NCBI GenBank assembly: GCA_932521025.1
Contig: OW051471.1
Span: forward strand, 7,316,001-7,380,000
Direction: 5' to 3'
Source of the DNA: Oscheius onirici
Taxonomy: Eukaryota > Nematoda > Chromadorea > Rhabditida > Rhabditidae
Length of the DNA stretch: 64,000 nt
Below, in pieces: positions 25,895-37,078 of this stretch; position 1 is the first letter of the stretch; each line of letters starts with the position of its first letter. Under the pieces are notes generated by a model, which searched no databases, was not told the DNA's origin, and saw only the letters and a program-made list of their open reading frames with translations. The translations under genes were made by a program, and so were the position numbers.

Positions 25895-27201
25895 ATGATT
25901 GGCGTCTGCGATGGCAAAAATTTCTACATTTACACATTGATAAATAACGCTTCGGATATTTGCCAGACTCCGACTTTTTACATCGTCTATGCTCTCGAAT
26001 ATGTCATCCTGTGTATGGGCATTCTTTATGGCATCTACTTCCTCTTCCTGGTGACTAAAGTCAGCGTCTTCCATCCGAACATACAATACATCACTTGTTT
26101 CAACATCATGGCCGCTCTTACAAGGAATCTGGGCAGACTTCTGATCATGTCCGAAGAGTACATAGTCTATTCTGAAGGTAAAGGTTCTTTGACTGAAACA
26201 TAAATGTTCTCAGGAGTCTGTACCAGAAAATTACACGCCGGCAGTCTCATAATTATCTGGTCCAACTGTGTCACTATCCACATTCTGCCTTCGTTACTAC
26301 TCGAACGAACTTTGGCCTATATTCTCATTGAGGTGAATTTGAAATTGAGGCTGTAATGACCCGAAAAGAGGACTTGTCATGTGGTAAGACAACAAAGTTG
26401 TGAAACCGGTGATCCTACAACGGATATCCCGGCAACAAAACAAAAGATTCCAAAACAAGAACAAAAAACGACAATATGTTTTCAGGATTACGAGAAGAAG
26501 AAACGTCTGAAGATTCCAACTTTTATTGTTTCACTATTCTTTCTGCTCGCTTCTATAATGGCGTACACAATTTATCGAATGTGGATCGAGACTATCTATG
26601 CGACATTCTACGGCGGAACTATCATCGGACTTTCCTTTTTGGTAATTGAATTATTTGGGTTTTAAGTCTTCAGGGCTTGTGCTGTTTGTGGTTAACGAAT
26701 CAAAAAGCTTACAAAGAGCATGGTGCCTTTGATCAGTCAGGGTCATATTCGCTCAGCAGACGATTTCAACTGGCAGAAAACTTGAGAGTTTTTCACGTAA
26801 GTTATTTTAAACTCGGAATACGGTAACAAGTTATTTTAGCTGGCTAGAAACACCTTGGTCTGTCTGTTCTGTGAAGGAGGAATAGTTTTCGTTATTCGAA
26901 TAGCTTCCGCATATTACGAAGTAGGTGGGGAGGCTGTCTACCTCCAGTCGTTCATGTCAATGTAAGTTTTGATCCAATGTTGTCGACACTTCCGCCTAGA
27001 TTGTTCCCATTGGTGATGACGACATGCATTTTGAGTGTGGAGAAGTGGCGCAAGCACCTGGTTTCAATGCTTAAACTCGAACAATGGACTAAGAAGTGGA
27101 CAGCGAAAGTTGCTCATCATCAGTACACGGAGCAGGAGATACATTTCAAGCAGCTGAACAATGCTTGGATTTACACTGAAAACCATGACGGGTACAAATG
27201 A
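25895..27201 (+). CDS. Sre-family serpentine chemoreceptor (7TM GPCR), copy 1
   Basis: Nematode chemoreceptor of the Sre class. The first TM region is FYIVYALEYVILCMGILYGI, followed by the family motif VFHPNIQYITCFNIM and RNLGRLLIMSEEY. The hallmark ERTLAYILIE/DYEKKKRLKIP spans an intron. The sequence RRFQLAENLRVFHLARN is the conserved cytoplasmic loop before TM6, and the C-terminus ends IHFKQLNNAWIYTENHDGYK. Six or seven exons have introns of 40-50 bp, apart from one of about 160 bp before DYE. The ATG was chosen because it opens directly into the expected short extracellular N-terminus; an upstream non-ATG extension is possible. A second Sre gene of comparable layout lies at 51.3-52.7 kb on the other strand. 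Confidence 0.82.
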
Positions 27202-27263
27202 ACACTATTTTCAAATGATCGTATTCAAAATTGACGTTATACGCATGGGAGAAAAATCCAAGC

Positions 27264-27397
27264 AGAATTGTGGCAGACGAGTCAGACATCGTCCTCCTGA
27301 AAACGCATGTTGATCAACTTTGTAAAGCTTTAGATAAGGCTGATCTGGACAAAGAAATAGAGCCTATGTAGGTGAACAGGCTCGGAATAAAAGATCC
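27264..27397 (+). pseudogene. Orphan duplicated exon of the PKG gene
   Basis: This segment encodes [20 protein letters not shown] and continues KALDKADLDKEIEP before a stop. It is nearly the same as the PKG exon at 30382-30504 on the opposite strand ([20 protein letters not shown]). By eye the nucleotide match is well above 80 percent. It extends past the exon end into the intron (GTGAACAGGCTCGGAATAAAAGATC versus GTGAGCAAACTTGAAATAATAGATC, compared piecewise). No neighbouring kinase exons flank it, and it lies just after the stop codon of the Sre gene. It is therefore best read as a duplicated, inverted exon fragment. It could alternatively be part of the Sre 3' transcript. Confidence 0.65.
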
Positions 27398-27674
27398 AGA
27401 AATAAAAGATGTTCGTTCTAAGCAATAACGAAGTTACAAGTTGACTAGGCCGAATGAACGAATGAACGAACGAATGAATTATGCGCTTAGTTAGTTTTGT
27501 TTTACTAGTTAATGATCACTGAACGACCGGAAGAACTGTTTTCGCGTTCTATCCGGATTATCAATAAAAAGTCATCCACGTTGTCACCACGTTTACTGTT
27601 GACTTCTCTTCGGCTATTTATTCAGCTCAATTTTGGTATTAAATCCATTAGTCAGCGTCAGACAGTCTACTGAA

Positions 27675-27916
27675 ATGCGTACTATTTTCCTCATCCTCGT
27701 CCTCCTGCCTGTCCTCGTCTTCTCCCAACTGATCATCAACGATTTGTACTCTCAGAGTTTTCCAAAGGGCATGTCTTACGCCGAGGTTATGAAAATCATT
27801 GCCGAGCGTAATCAAAAGGTAGGAAAAGTCTTTGATTGCTGTTTCACTTGCATTTTTAGAAGTTCGGACCAACGAAGGCTCCTCCAACTATTCCCCCAAC
27901 ACTCGACCGGAAATAA
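27675..27916 (+). CDS. Small secreted protein of unknown function
   Basis: This two-exon gene of about 64 residues has a strong signal peptide (MRTIFLILVLLPVLVFSQ). The mature sequence LIINDLYSQSFPKGMSYAEV ends exon 1 with MKIIAERNQK, and after a roughly 40-bp intron comes the short Pro/Thr-rich tail KFGPTKAPPTIPPTLDRK. There are no cysteines in the mature part. I do not recognise a family. The AATAAA-like and TATT-rich sequences just upstream (about 27,565-27,640) may be the end of the Sre transcript or the promoter of this gene. Confidence 0.6.
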
Positions 27917-28478
27917 GTTCTGTGTTCGGTTAATGGAATTACAATAAATGTTGCCACGTGGAGGTCAAATTCGTCTTTTTCGTGTACGGAAAACGGTGAA
28001 CTGTGTTGCCATCGTTGCCGTTAAGCAGAACACGCAACGTTTTGAAAAAGGCCTTTTCAATTTCGCTGTTGCTTAGAGCCAATTATGAGTAGTAAAATTT
28101 CACTTAAACGAGTACTTGGCTCTTGTTCTGACAAGTTACAGCCTGAAACTTGATCACCACTTACTCGATCCGCAGTTTTCTTTCTCAAAATGTAATTCTC
28201 CTCATCACACAAGCAGTCAGTTTTTTGACTAAAATAAAAACAACGATTAGACGTTCAATATCTTTACTTTGGCCTTTTCTTTTCACGTCTCTCGGTCTTG
28301 CACAAACAACGGGGAAAGGTGGGTATTAAATATGAAAAAAGCTCTTGGGCTGAGGGGACAGGGAAAGAAGACTATATACATATGGCTACCGGATGAGGTG
28401 AAAAAGAGTTTGGGCGATAGAAATAGACCCAGAAAAAGTAAGACAGAGTGCAACAGACTATATACAGAAGAATGTTTT
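27917..28478. other. Spacer between small secreted gene and PKG 3' end
   Basis: This is the 3' flanking DNA of both neighbours; the two genes converge here. Nothing else is recognised. Confidence 0.35.
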
Positions 28479-31400
28479 TTAGAACTCGAAGTCCCATCCC
28501 GTTTCATCGCTACCCGTGGCAAAGTTGTCGAACGCGGGGAATGTGTCGAAATTTGACGTATCCGTGTCCGAATGAACCTGAAAATTTTGAGATTATTTTG
28601 ATGTCTTTACACACTCGATGCCGGTTTTTTACAGTCACCGAGGCAAACATTTTAGTCGGACAAGGATCAAAATGTTACCCGGTAAACATCGAAACTACAG
28701 TACTCACTTTTGGAATGATTGGTGGCTTCATTTTGTGTGTTTTGAAAAGTTCGAAGTCGAATCCCTCGAACCATGGGTGTGTTCTCACGTCGGCCACATT
28801 TCCGAAGCCGAGTCGTTCTGAGCATTCTCGACGACACAACGACTGCATCATGTCGACAGCATCTTTGGCAATAAATCTAGGCCAGGCCCACTTGCTGAAT
28901 CCACGCAGAATGGCGTTGTAGGTGACCATGGGATCGGGACTTGAGAAGGGAGGAGATCCAGTTAAGAGTTCATACATGAAGATGCCCAGAGCCCAGTTGT
29001 CGACCGACCAATCGTGTCCCTTGTTCAGAACAATTTCTGGAGCCACGTATTCAGCAGTGCCACAGAATGTCCATGTTCGGCCTTCCTTCAATTTCTTGGC
29101 AAATCCGAAATCGACGAGTTTCGGAACACCATTCCGATCGAGTAGAACGTTTTCGGGTTTGAGATCACGATAAACTATTTGCTTCCTATGGAGGTATTCG
29201 AGTGCTTCCAGGGCTCCGGCACAGTAGAATCGGGTCGAATCGTTATCAAAACGACCGACTCGCTTCAAGATGGTCCAGATCTCTCCTCCCAAAAGAGGCT
29301 CCATCAACATGTACACTTTTTCAGCGTCCCGGAAGGTTTTGTACAATCTGAAACTTTTTAATAAGACTGAGAAGAAGTGGAACTCTTACCTAACAATAAA
29401 ATCACATCTAACGTTCAGCAGTATTTTCCTTTCTGCTACAACGTGGTTTTCTTGTTTTGTTTCCACAATGTGGGCCTTGTTCATTGTCTGAAGAAAGTCA
29501 GTGCTCAAACCTCTTGTCGCCAACTTACTTTCAAGGCGAAAGTCTTTTCATATCTCTTGACAAGATCGACTCTTCCGAATCCACCCATGCCAAGTGTTGC
29601 GACGTTTTTGCATTCACACAGCTCCACGTCCATAGCCATGTCCGATATACTGAAAATGTCGCTTTTGACTATCCGCCCAAAGCATGGTTTGATCTCATTT
29701 GCCTATCGTCGCCTGGCGATTAGCGGCCACCTGGTGTGCCCCCCTAAGATCAAACAAACACTCTAGAATTCCTCTAGTCTAATGATCGGATGTACTAGCC
29801 GGTTAGTCCATTGTCCGTCGGAGCAAACAGCGCGTACTCCGACCTGACCCATGCGAGGGACACGTGCTCGTCTTCTGCATGTCACCCGACAACTGTCTTC
29901 CGGGCACTTTTTGAACTTTTCTGCCCGCATAATCCATCTTTGAACGTACTTTGCAACGCGATAGAACCAGCTGCCAAAGAGGCACGTGAAGACGTCGTGA
30001 CAGGTTCCAGATGGCGCCTTCATTGAAAGTTACGGACTGATGAACTGTCGCGCAGTGGAAGGAAGGCGGAAGCACTGCTAACAAGGACAACAAAAGGCGT
30101 GGTTTCTTCTTTTTTTCGCTCAAACTAGTAGAAACTAGCATGTATGGGGACAAAGTCTCTTCGCTCATTATCACTAAGCATGGGGACAAAAATATCGCCC
30201 AGATAAGGAAGAAGGTCTGGAAAGAGACTCGAAGGTTTCAAAAATCTCGCAATTGATCCGATCAAACCTAACCCAAAATAGTGGTACTTTTGTTGTAATC
30301 ACCTAGTGCAAATTGTGTTATTGTCTCTTTTTCCGAACCCGGGGTCAAATCCCACTGATCTATTATTTCAAGTTTGCTCACCTTGATATAGGCTTTATTT
30401 CTTCGTCTAGATCCGTCGTATCCAAGGCTTTACACAGTTGATCAACATGCATTTTCAGGAGGACGACGTCTGACTCGTCTGCCACAATTCTTTGTTCGCG
30501 AAATCTGAAACCATCTTTTGACCACAATGAGTCTAAGAGTGAAGTGAAAGAGGTGATAATTAATGTTCCTCCTGCAGGTGAGGATCGACACAATGCATTG
30601 CGGGGTCCAGCTGTGCCGGGGCGGGGCGGACTCCGCCTTTCTGCCCTGTCCCCCATAGCACGCATGATCTGAGAGCAGACAGTACATTCGACCACAAATC
30701 GAAAAGTTTTTTGTCTGACTAGAAAGAAAGAAAAGTATGGGGCCCAGATGAGCACAGGTGCACTGTCCTCTCCGTGCTCTGCCGTCTATTGACAAAAGAG
30801 AAAAGACAGCCGGATGTCGGCCTGTTTGTTGAAGCACCGAACGAACATACTGAAGTTCTATTTAAGCGACTAAAATAGAACTAGTTCTTCATCGAGTTTC
30901 TGCCTTTGTTTTGCAAAAACTGACAGAAAAACTAGTCTCGCTGCCTTTAAAAACGTATGCTTGTAGCGGAAACTGTGGGTCCAATCAAACGGAGTAATTT
31001 GATCATGAGACCGTAAACTGTCCTTGTCGAAACATTTTGATTCAAATGGCTTCTGAATTAAATTAAATGTAGTGTGGTTGAGGTAGCTACCAAAACAGGA
31101 CATGTGATAGAAGGGCAGTTTACAGTTACCTAGGCAAAAACAGTATAGTTAACTGACGTAACTTTTAGTGTTTCGAACTCTTGTTACTACGAGTTATTTA
31201 ACCTTTGAACAATTATAATAACTCTAAAAAAAGACATCAAAATAAAAATTTTAAGGAAAGTCTTAGAATTGTTTGAAAACAAAAGTTCTGGCTCACGCTC
31301 TATAAACTTGCTCTAGACCTATGAATAGCACCTCATAATGTTAAATGAAAAGTAAAAAATTGCTAAGAAAAGAGATGTGTCGTTGACAACCGTCTGGAGA

Positions 31401-34400
31401 TGACAGATGAACGTACAAATAAAGTGTTTTGTATCTATAATTAGACGATCTGGAAGTAGACGTCCTTGAGATCAACTACCAGAAGGTCCTGCTTGATCTT
31501 TTGATCTTCTTCTAATTGTCACCTGTCTAACACTAAAGTGTCATCTGACCCCCATCTTCCAATCGATTTTCGGGCAATGTAAGCTTCTTTATTGGGCATT
31601 GGATGGTACACGTGACAGTCGCTCTCTCGGGTCGTCTTCAGAAAACAAGTTTTTAACGTCAGAACCTTTTCCAACCAATCTATCAGCGCTTCTTCGAGAC
31701 TTTTTGATTGGGGTGCATCAGTTCATATAATTGAAACACGTGATCTTTTCAATTCTTTCGTTCGGCTTTTTCTAGTTGACAGAACGAGTTAGACACTGGG
31801 AAGACGGACTGAGTGTACATAGGAACATGTGAGTCAGAGAAAGGGCTCGGATGAGTCAGTATGGAACCCACCTTGAACGGTCGCGACGTAACTCGAAATC
31901 CTGTCCGGGATGAAGTACTTCGTACTGTTCTCCGACTTCCAGATACACCTAAAATGAGATCATTGAACATTGGACCTGCATCATTCAAAAGATCCCTAGA
32001 TTTGCCCTATCTGCCCTCAAAAGATCAAATACCGGTTACAGACCACATCATTTTCTCTATTAACTTTTCGTCTCTCCGCTCAGTCTCGCTTCTGTTTGTC
32101 TCATCGGTCAAGCCTCGAGAATAAATGATCAAACTCTACGAAGTTTACAAACTCTTGGGGTTATTTTTATGAACGAACAATTAAAGATAAGCCTTGCACC
32201 ATTTCCAGACACCGGTTTCGAGGTGGCGGAGACCGCGTGCGTTCCACGCAAAGCCGTTTATCAGCCGCACGTGCCCGCTATCGAATAGGTCGGATAAACT
32301 CTTATCTTGCTCTTTTTCAGAAAAGGAATTGACTCGAACTCTTTATAGGTTCGATTGATTGCTTCGGACAGACGATTGATGATCAAACTTTGGCGGAAAG
32401 ATAAAGACCTGTCTCTTCGTTTTCACACTTCCGAAAACGGACACAAACATAGTGAAACACAGAACGGCGTCATTTTTCGGAGGGATCCTGCTCGACGGCT
32501 TATTCGGTGAGCAGACTGGATCCATCGGCGTCATTTTTGCGGAACGGAAGAGCTTTTCCCCCACTGATCGAATTCTACAGCAAAGATTGTACCGGCTTGA
32601 CCCAAATGCCCTCTGCTATCACCATTTCACGTGTCTACTCCAACTTTCCAGATAATCGTTAAATGGACTGGACAGAAAGGGACGAAAGGAGAGCATGTGA
32701 CATTTGTCTTCGAAGAGGGCAGTAATAGTAAAGTGAACGAGAAAAAACACAACAAAGGTCGTCTGCAAACCGAACAATAGGTCATCGTTGTTTCTTCGTA
32801 CCGTTTCTGGTTCACTCAGAGATCGTAGACAGTCACAAGAGGAACGTTATCAGATCAACAAGTTTGTTTCTCTTAGCCACAATTTCTACAGTCTTCCAAT
32901 AAGACAGGTCATGAGAAACATTTGGAGAACTGGCCTTCTAGTTTGGACTCGAGGGATAAAATTTGTTGTTCTACTTTGTTCTTCCTGGTCTCCTTGTAGT
33001 AAACACTCCAATCTCTGATAGCCCAAAAACCTGGTGACACAACGCCCAAATGTTGACGAGATGCTACGCAGAGAGAACTTGACCCGCTGCGGGAGCAAAG
33101 AACCGTCACGACAGCTGTGTCACTTCTCTCTTTCTAGTACAATTTCTCGCGAGCTTGTGACTACGAGAGTTGACGAGGAAGCGAGCTGACAAGTACTAAG
33201 AGCTGGGCACAAACGTCCTCCCACCAACTTGTTTTGTTGGAAACTACAGAGTTTTAAAGAGTGATGACCTGATTTCGATGATCCTCCTTACTCGCCTCAT
33301 TTTCCCGTCTTAAGCTGAACGGAAAACAGTTCTAGTCAGACGAAGAGGCAGCATGTTTGTGCACATGAGCGCCACGTGAACACAAGGTCCGCAAAACAGG
33401 CGCAGTGCCTTTTTCTCTAACGGACAGAGATCTGAAGTTGAGGGGGACAAGAGCACAGTAGTGTGTTAAATTCATTCTCCATTCTACGAACTGCGATGGA
33501 TTTGTTTACAAACTGATATTATATTTTCAAATCTTACCTTCTTTTGAGGAGAAGGAATTGTTCAGCGTCCTCGCGACGTGGCTGCGTTCATGTTAGGGAG
33601 GACTAGCTGCGCGGAGCAGTGCGAACAAAGCCAAATGGCTGGCTGTGATTCGATCGGCGGCGATCGATTCTGCGATGCTTCACACATAGCAAACCACGCG
33701 AACGCAATAAATGCAGCCGGGGGCCTGAGACTTCTTTCTTGGATTCCCGTATTTTCAAAAGTAAGAGGTGTAACTGTTATCGAAAATGTTCTTTGTCCAA
33801 AGTCTATTTCTGTGCAGTAGTGGTCAAAACAAGACGTCTGCGCAACTGTTATTTCTATTTCAACTAGATCCAGTTTCTGTCCATCACAATACCACCACGT
33901 GGCTGATTGTAACGGTTAATCGAAGAAGCTGCTGAATGTCTTTCGAAGAAATCTTTCCAAAAGACAGTTGTTGTAATAATCGTTCCGTTTTTCATCGAAG
34001 CCAGTCTCTTCCACGTGGTTTAAACCATACGAATTACCGAAGGCCTGTTTTTCTCAAAACAGCGTCATTTGTACGTTTGTCTATGTTTCTGCGGACATTG
34101 TTGTTGCGTCGTAATAACAAGCCGTAGTGCCATGCGACCAAACGACCAGTCGAGCAGCTGTGAAGTGATAGACTGGGCCCAAAGGGCAAGAAATCAAAAT
34201 CTGTACATTCTCAGAAGAGAAAGTTAACTTATTGTAAGTCATTGATTGTTTCGACGGGTCAAGTTCTTATCTGTTACGTCATCAACAAGCAACTAACACA
34301 ATGGGACTTCAACGAGCCGAAGATAACCACTCACGCCACAAACGAATGGCATTTTTTCGAAGGGAGTTTGGAATCCGATAGATAGTTTTGTTGTGAAACA

Positions 34401-37078
34401 AGAAGTTCAAACTTATTTCTTACAAACAAACACTTTCTAAATGATTGTTTCCGATCAATCGAGTCAGTTTTGCTGGAAACGACCGTAACGTCGGGCAGAA
34501 ACCTTTATGGTCAAGGGAGAAGGATTTTTAAAGACGCAACTTGCTTTGGTCTTTGATGAGATGTAGTTTTTTACGAAGAGAGTTGAGCAATTTGCTGATG
34601 GGCATAGTGCAATGAGGGACTTTGAACTTGGAATGAGAGCCAGACAGTTGTAGTCAGCAGTGTTAGGGTAATTCACTTGTACAAACCGAAACAACAGCAC
34701 AGTAGTGTCACGGAGACCATGTTTACAAGTAACTGTTCCACAAAGACGGTTCCCTTTCGCCACATGTCAAATTTCTCTAATAGAAACTTCCGTTTGTCTC
34801 CCTGATGACTGAACTCCAATCAATGTTACGAATGATATCGTCACGCATTTTTCGTTGACAGCTTCAAGAACATCTACGCTTCTTATGATCGGCCGATTTG
34901 TCTTTGAAAGAATCGTTCTCCGTCAGTTTCCACTAATACGCCGAAAGAGTGTTTCATGACCCTTTGTCAGCTGTCATCTATCAGTCTCGTGGTGCATTCT
35001 CGGTACATCTGCACCCCATGTGAATGTTCTGATCACATCGATTGCAATCGGCGCGGAAGTTTTACGCTCGGAACAAGATTGATTACTCTTTTTCTTTTGG
35101 GCGGATGGGAACGAAAGACTGGCTCTGTAATGACTACTACGACAACAGTTCAAAGACAAAAGTGATGTCAGTCACGGTGAATGGAATGGCCATCGACACT
35201 CTTTCCGGTTGGGGACGTTTTGACCTTTTCCATTTTAGAAATCCCCGGCTGGAACCCCCTATCATAAAATTAGGCTGGAAATACAAACATCTGCGTCTGA
35301 CTTTCTGTTTTCCTACCGAATTAATTTGTTCCCTAATGCCTCCAAAGTCAAAACGAACACTGAACACAACTAGAGTTCAGACTGACCTCTCCTTTGACCA
35401 CGACGTAGATGAAGTTCAGCTGGCCGCAGATCTCACGTCCTGCCGGGATCTTGACTTGAATAGAGATTTGAGCGATTCGCTCCAGCTCTCGGTCACTGCA
35501 ACCACCGAAACGCTGGGACCTATTGAGTGTTGATAAAATTTTTTTTTGACTGTTTACCATTTGAGGTAGCGCTTGTATCCAGCTACCTTCTCTTGAGCGG
35601 TATCCATCATGATGTTGTGGAACACATTTCTTTCGATGGCCCAGAGTCGACAAGGAGATGTTGCTGAAGAGACTGTTAGGTACGGACGTAATTAATCAGT
35701 AGTGATATTTTTGATGTGACTCTGACTGAACCATTGTCAACCAAAAACAGCTTTACACCGCCTAACACATCTTTGAATTAATACGCTTGACAATGAATAC
35801 AAAATTACCCAGTTGGTGTTTAGAAACTCCTCGTAAGTGACCCGGTAAGCAAAACTCAAATATAAGAGTACTAGTTTACCTTGAACGGTCGCCGTTCTCT
35901 CACAGTGATGCAGAATGGCCAGTTCTCCGAAAAGAGCTCCATTGGCCATGGTTCTGACAAACTTTGCATCTTTACAGACTTGAACAGAACCGTCTTCGAT
36001 CACGTACATAATGGCTCCCAGATCTCCTTGTCGGATGATGACAGCACCCTCATCGACCTGCAACAATTCGGTTTGCAGACGGTCTCAAGCCGCTACAGTC
36101 GCAACTTTGAAAGTGCATTGTTTGCTTTTAGCAATTCGTGCTTTGACCTCATTGGCTCACCTCGACAGGATACATGGCGGCTGCGATTCTGCCAATTTGG
36201 ACTCCGTCAAGATTGTTCAAAAAGGAGTTGCTTCTCATAGCGCTCTCGATGCTCAGAAGAGCCCTGGAAGTTTATGTTTATAACGGAACTAGCATTTGGT
36301 CAAAACACTACCGAATGGGAATGACACCACAAGTCTTGGGACGGATCAAGAGACGACGAGGAAATCGCATTTTTGAGAAGTTGAATATTTGGCCCGTCTA
36401 GTCAGCCGCTGTGGGGCGAAAATGAGCCCGAACGGCGTTTTTAGGCACGGCGCAAAAGTTAGGCGGTAATCTGTGTGTCTGGGCGTCATTGCGTGCCAAC
36501 GCAGCTTAATACAGGCTCGAAAAGAGCACGAAAAGGTCTGGGAAGCACGAAATGGATATCTTGCCCTATTTGGAAGGGAGATGCTCAGCTTACTCTTGAC
36601 TCTTTCGGTAGAACTTGGTCGGAGCTCGAACACTCTCGGCTTCGGAAGAGACAGCTGTTCGACGAAAGTAGGTCCCTCCTCGGTACTGAGCAAGCTCCTA
36701 AATATTTTATTGGTACCGTTTAATCAAAGAAACTCCACATGAAATCTTTTCAACCTTTGGTAGAGCTTTGTTTACAGATTCGTCTACCGTAGCACATTTT
36801 CCAGATTAATCCACGAGGTACTGTTTACATTACCCGGTAACCAGGGACAGGAACTATTAATAACAGAAAAACGACTCCAACCAATCCAAAGGCTATACAC
36901 CACTCATAAATTTATGGGTATCGGAGAGCAATCTGCCCTAATTAATTGGATTTGCGATCACAAGTAAGTAAAATTCTAGCAGCAAAGATGGCATACCCGC
37001 CGAAGTTGCTCGATGATGTCGTCGCGAATCTCAATTTCTCGAACGAGGTCGTCCATCTTTCCTGACAACTGGAAAATC
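28479..37078 (-). CDS. cGMP-dependent protein kinase (PKG, EGL-4/foraging family), interrupted by a large central gap
   Basis: PKG phosphorylates Ser/Thr targets when cGMP binds; in worms EGL-4 controls sensory adaptation and quiescence. Exons from N to C on the minus strand start with a coiled-coil exon 37078-36997 ([20 protein letters not shown]). CNB-A covers 36263-36161 and 36057-35880 ([29 protein letters not shown]) plus 35663-35568 ([10 protein letters not shown]). The first half of CNB-B starts at 35519. Exon 30504-30382 appears to hold the CNB-B tail and linker. The kinase exons are 29649-29529 ([16 protein letters not shown]), 29487-29390, 29347-28708 ([24 protein letters not shown]) and 28577-28479 (DTSNFDTFP...GWDFEF). 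The middle of CNB-B, including its phosphate-binding cassette, was not found in the 4.9 kb between exons. The first exon is also unknown. Confidence 0.8.
29650..30381. other. PKG intron with a Cys-rich open frame
   Basis: On the minus strand, ATG at 30023 opens 86 codons to 29763, with [28 protein letters not shown] and AVCSDGQW. No splice partners, signal peptide or known domain could be assigned. The local sequence is GC-richer than the surrounding intron. The phases of the flanking PKG exons (30382 to 29649) join cleanly across this interval. Confidence 0.3.
30505..35340. other. Gene-poor 4.8-kb interval inside the PKG locus
   Basis: This should contain the missing CNB-B exon, but I could not find a FGE-type cassette on the minus strand. 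A GC-rich patch lies at about 30,590-30,660. Short ATG frames occur at 31861-32124 (+) and about 33,590-33,820 (+). A Cys-containing 100-codon frame lies at 34464-34763 (-), with its upstream region continuing in the same frame past one stop. None has convincing exon-intron structure. The interval may be a large intron, diverged host exons or inserted DNA. Confidence 0.35.

Noticed and set aside
28269-28921. Plus-strand frames of 95 and 157 codons
   Set aside because: They mirror the PKG C-terminal and kinase exons on the minus strand.
8789-30602. Shared 14-mer CAATGCATTGCGGG at about 8,789 and 30,589
   Set aside because: A match of this length is expected by chance in a 64-kb window, and the flanks do not match.
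32210-32290. tRNA-like stem with CGTGCG...CCACGC near a GGTTTCGA box
   Set aside because: No complete cloverleaf, acceptor stem or properly placed A and B boxes could be drawn.
35042-35533. Long plus-strand open frame of 163 codons
   Set aside because: It lies antisense to the PKG CNB-B exon and has no domain, so its openness is explained by the coding strand opposite.
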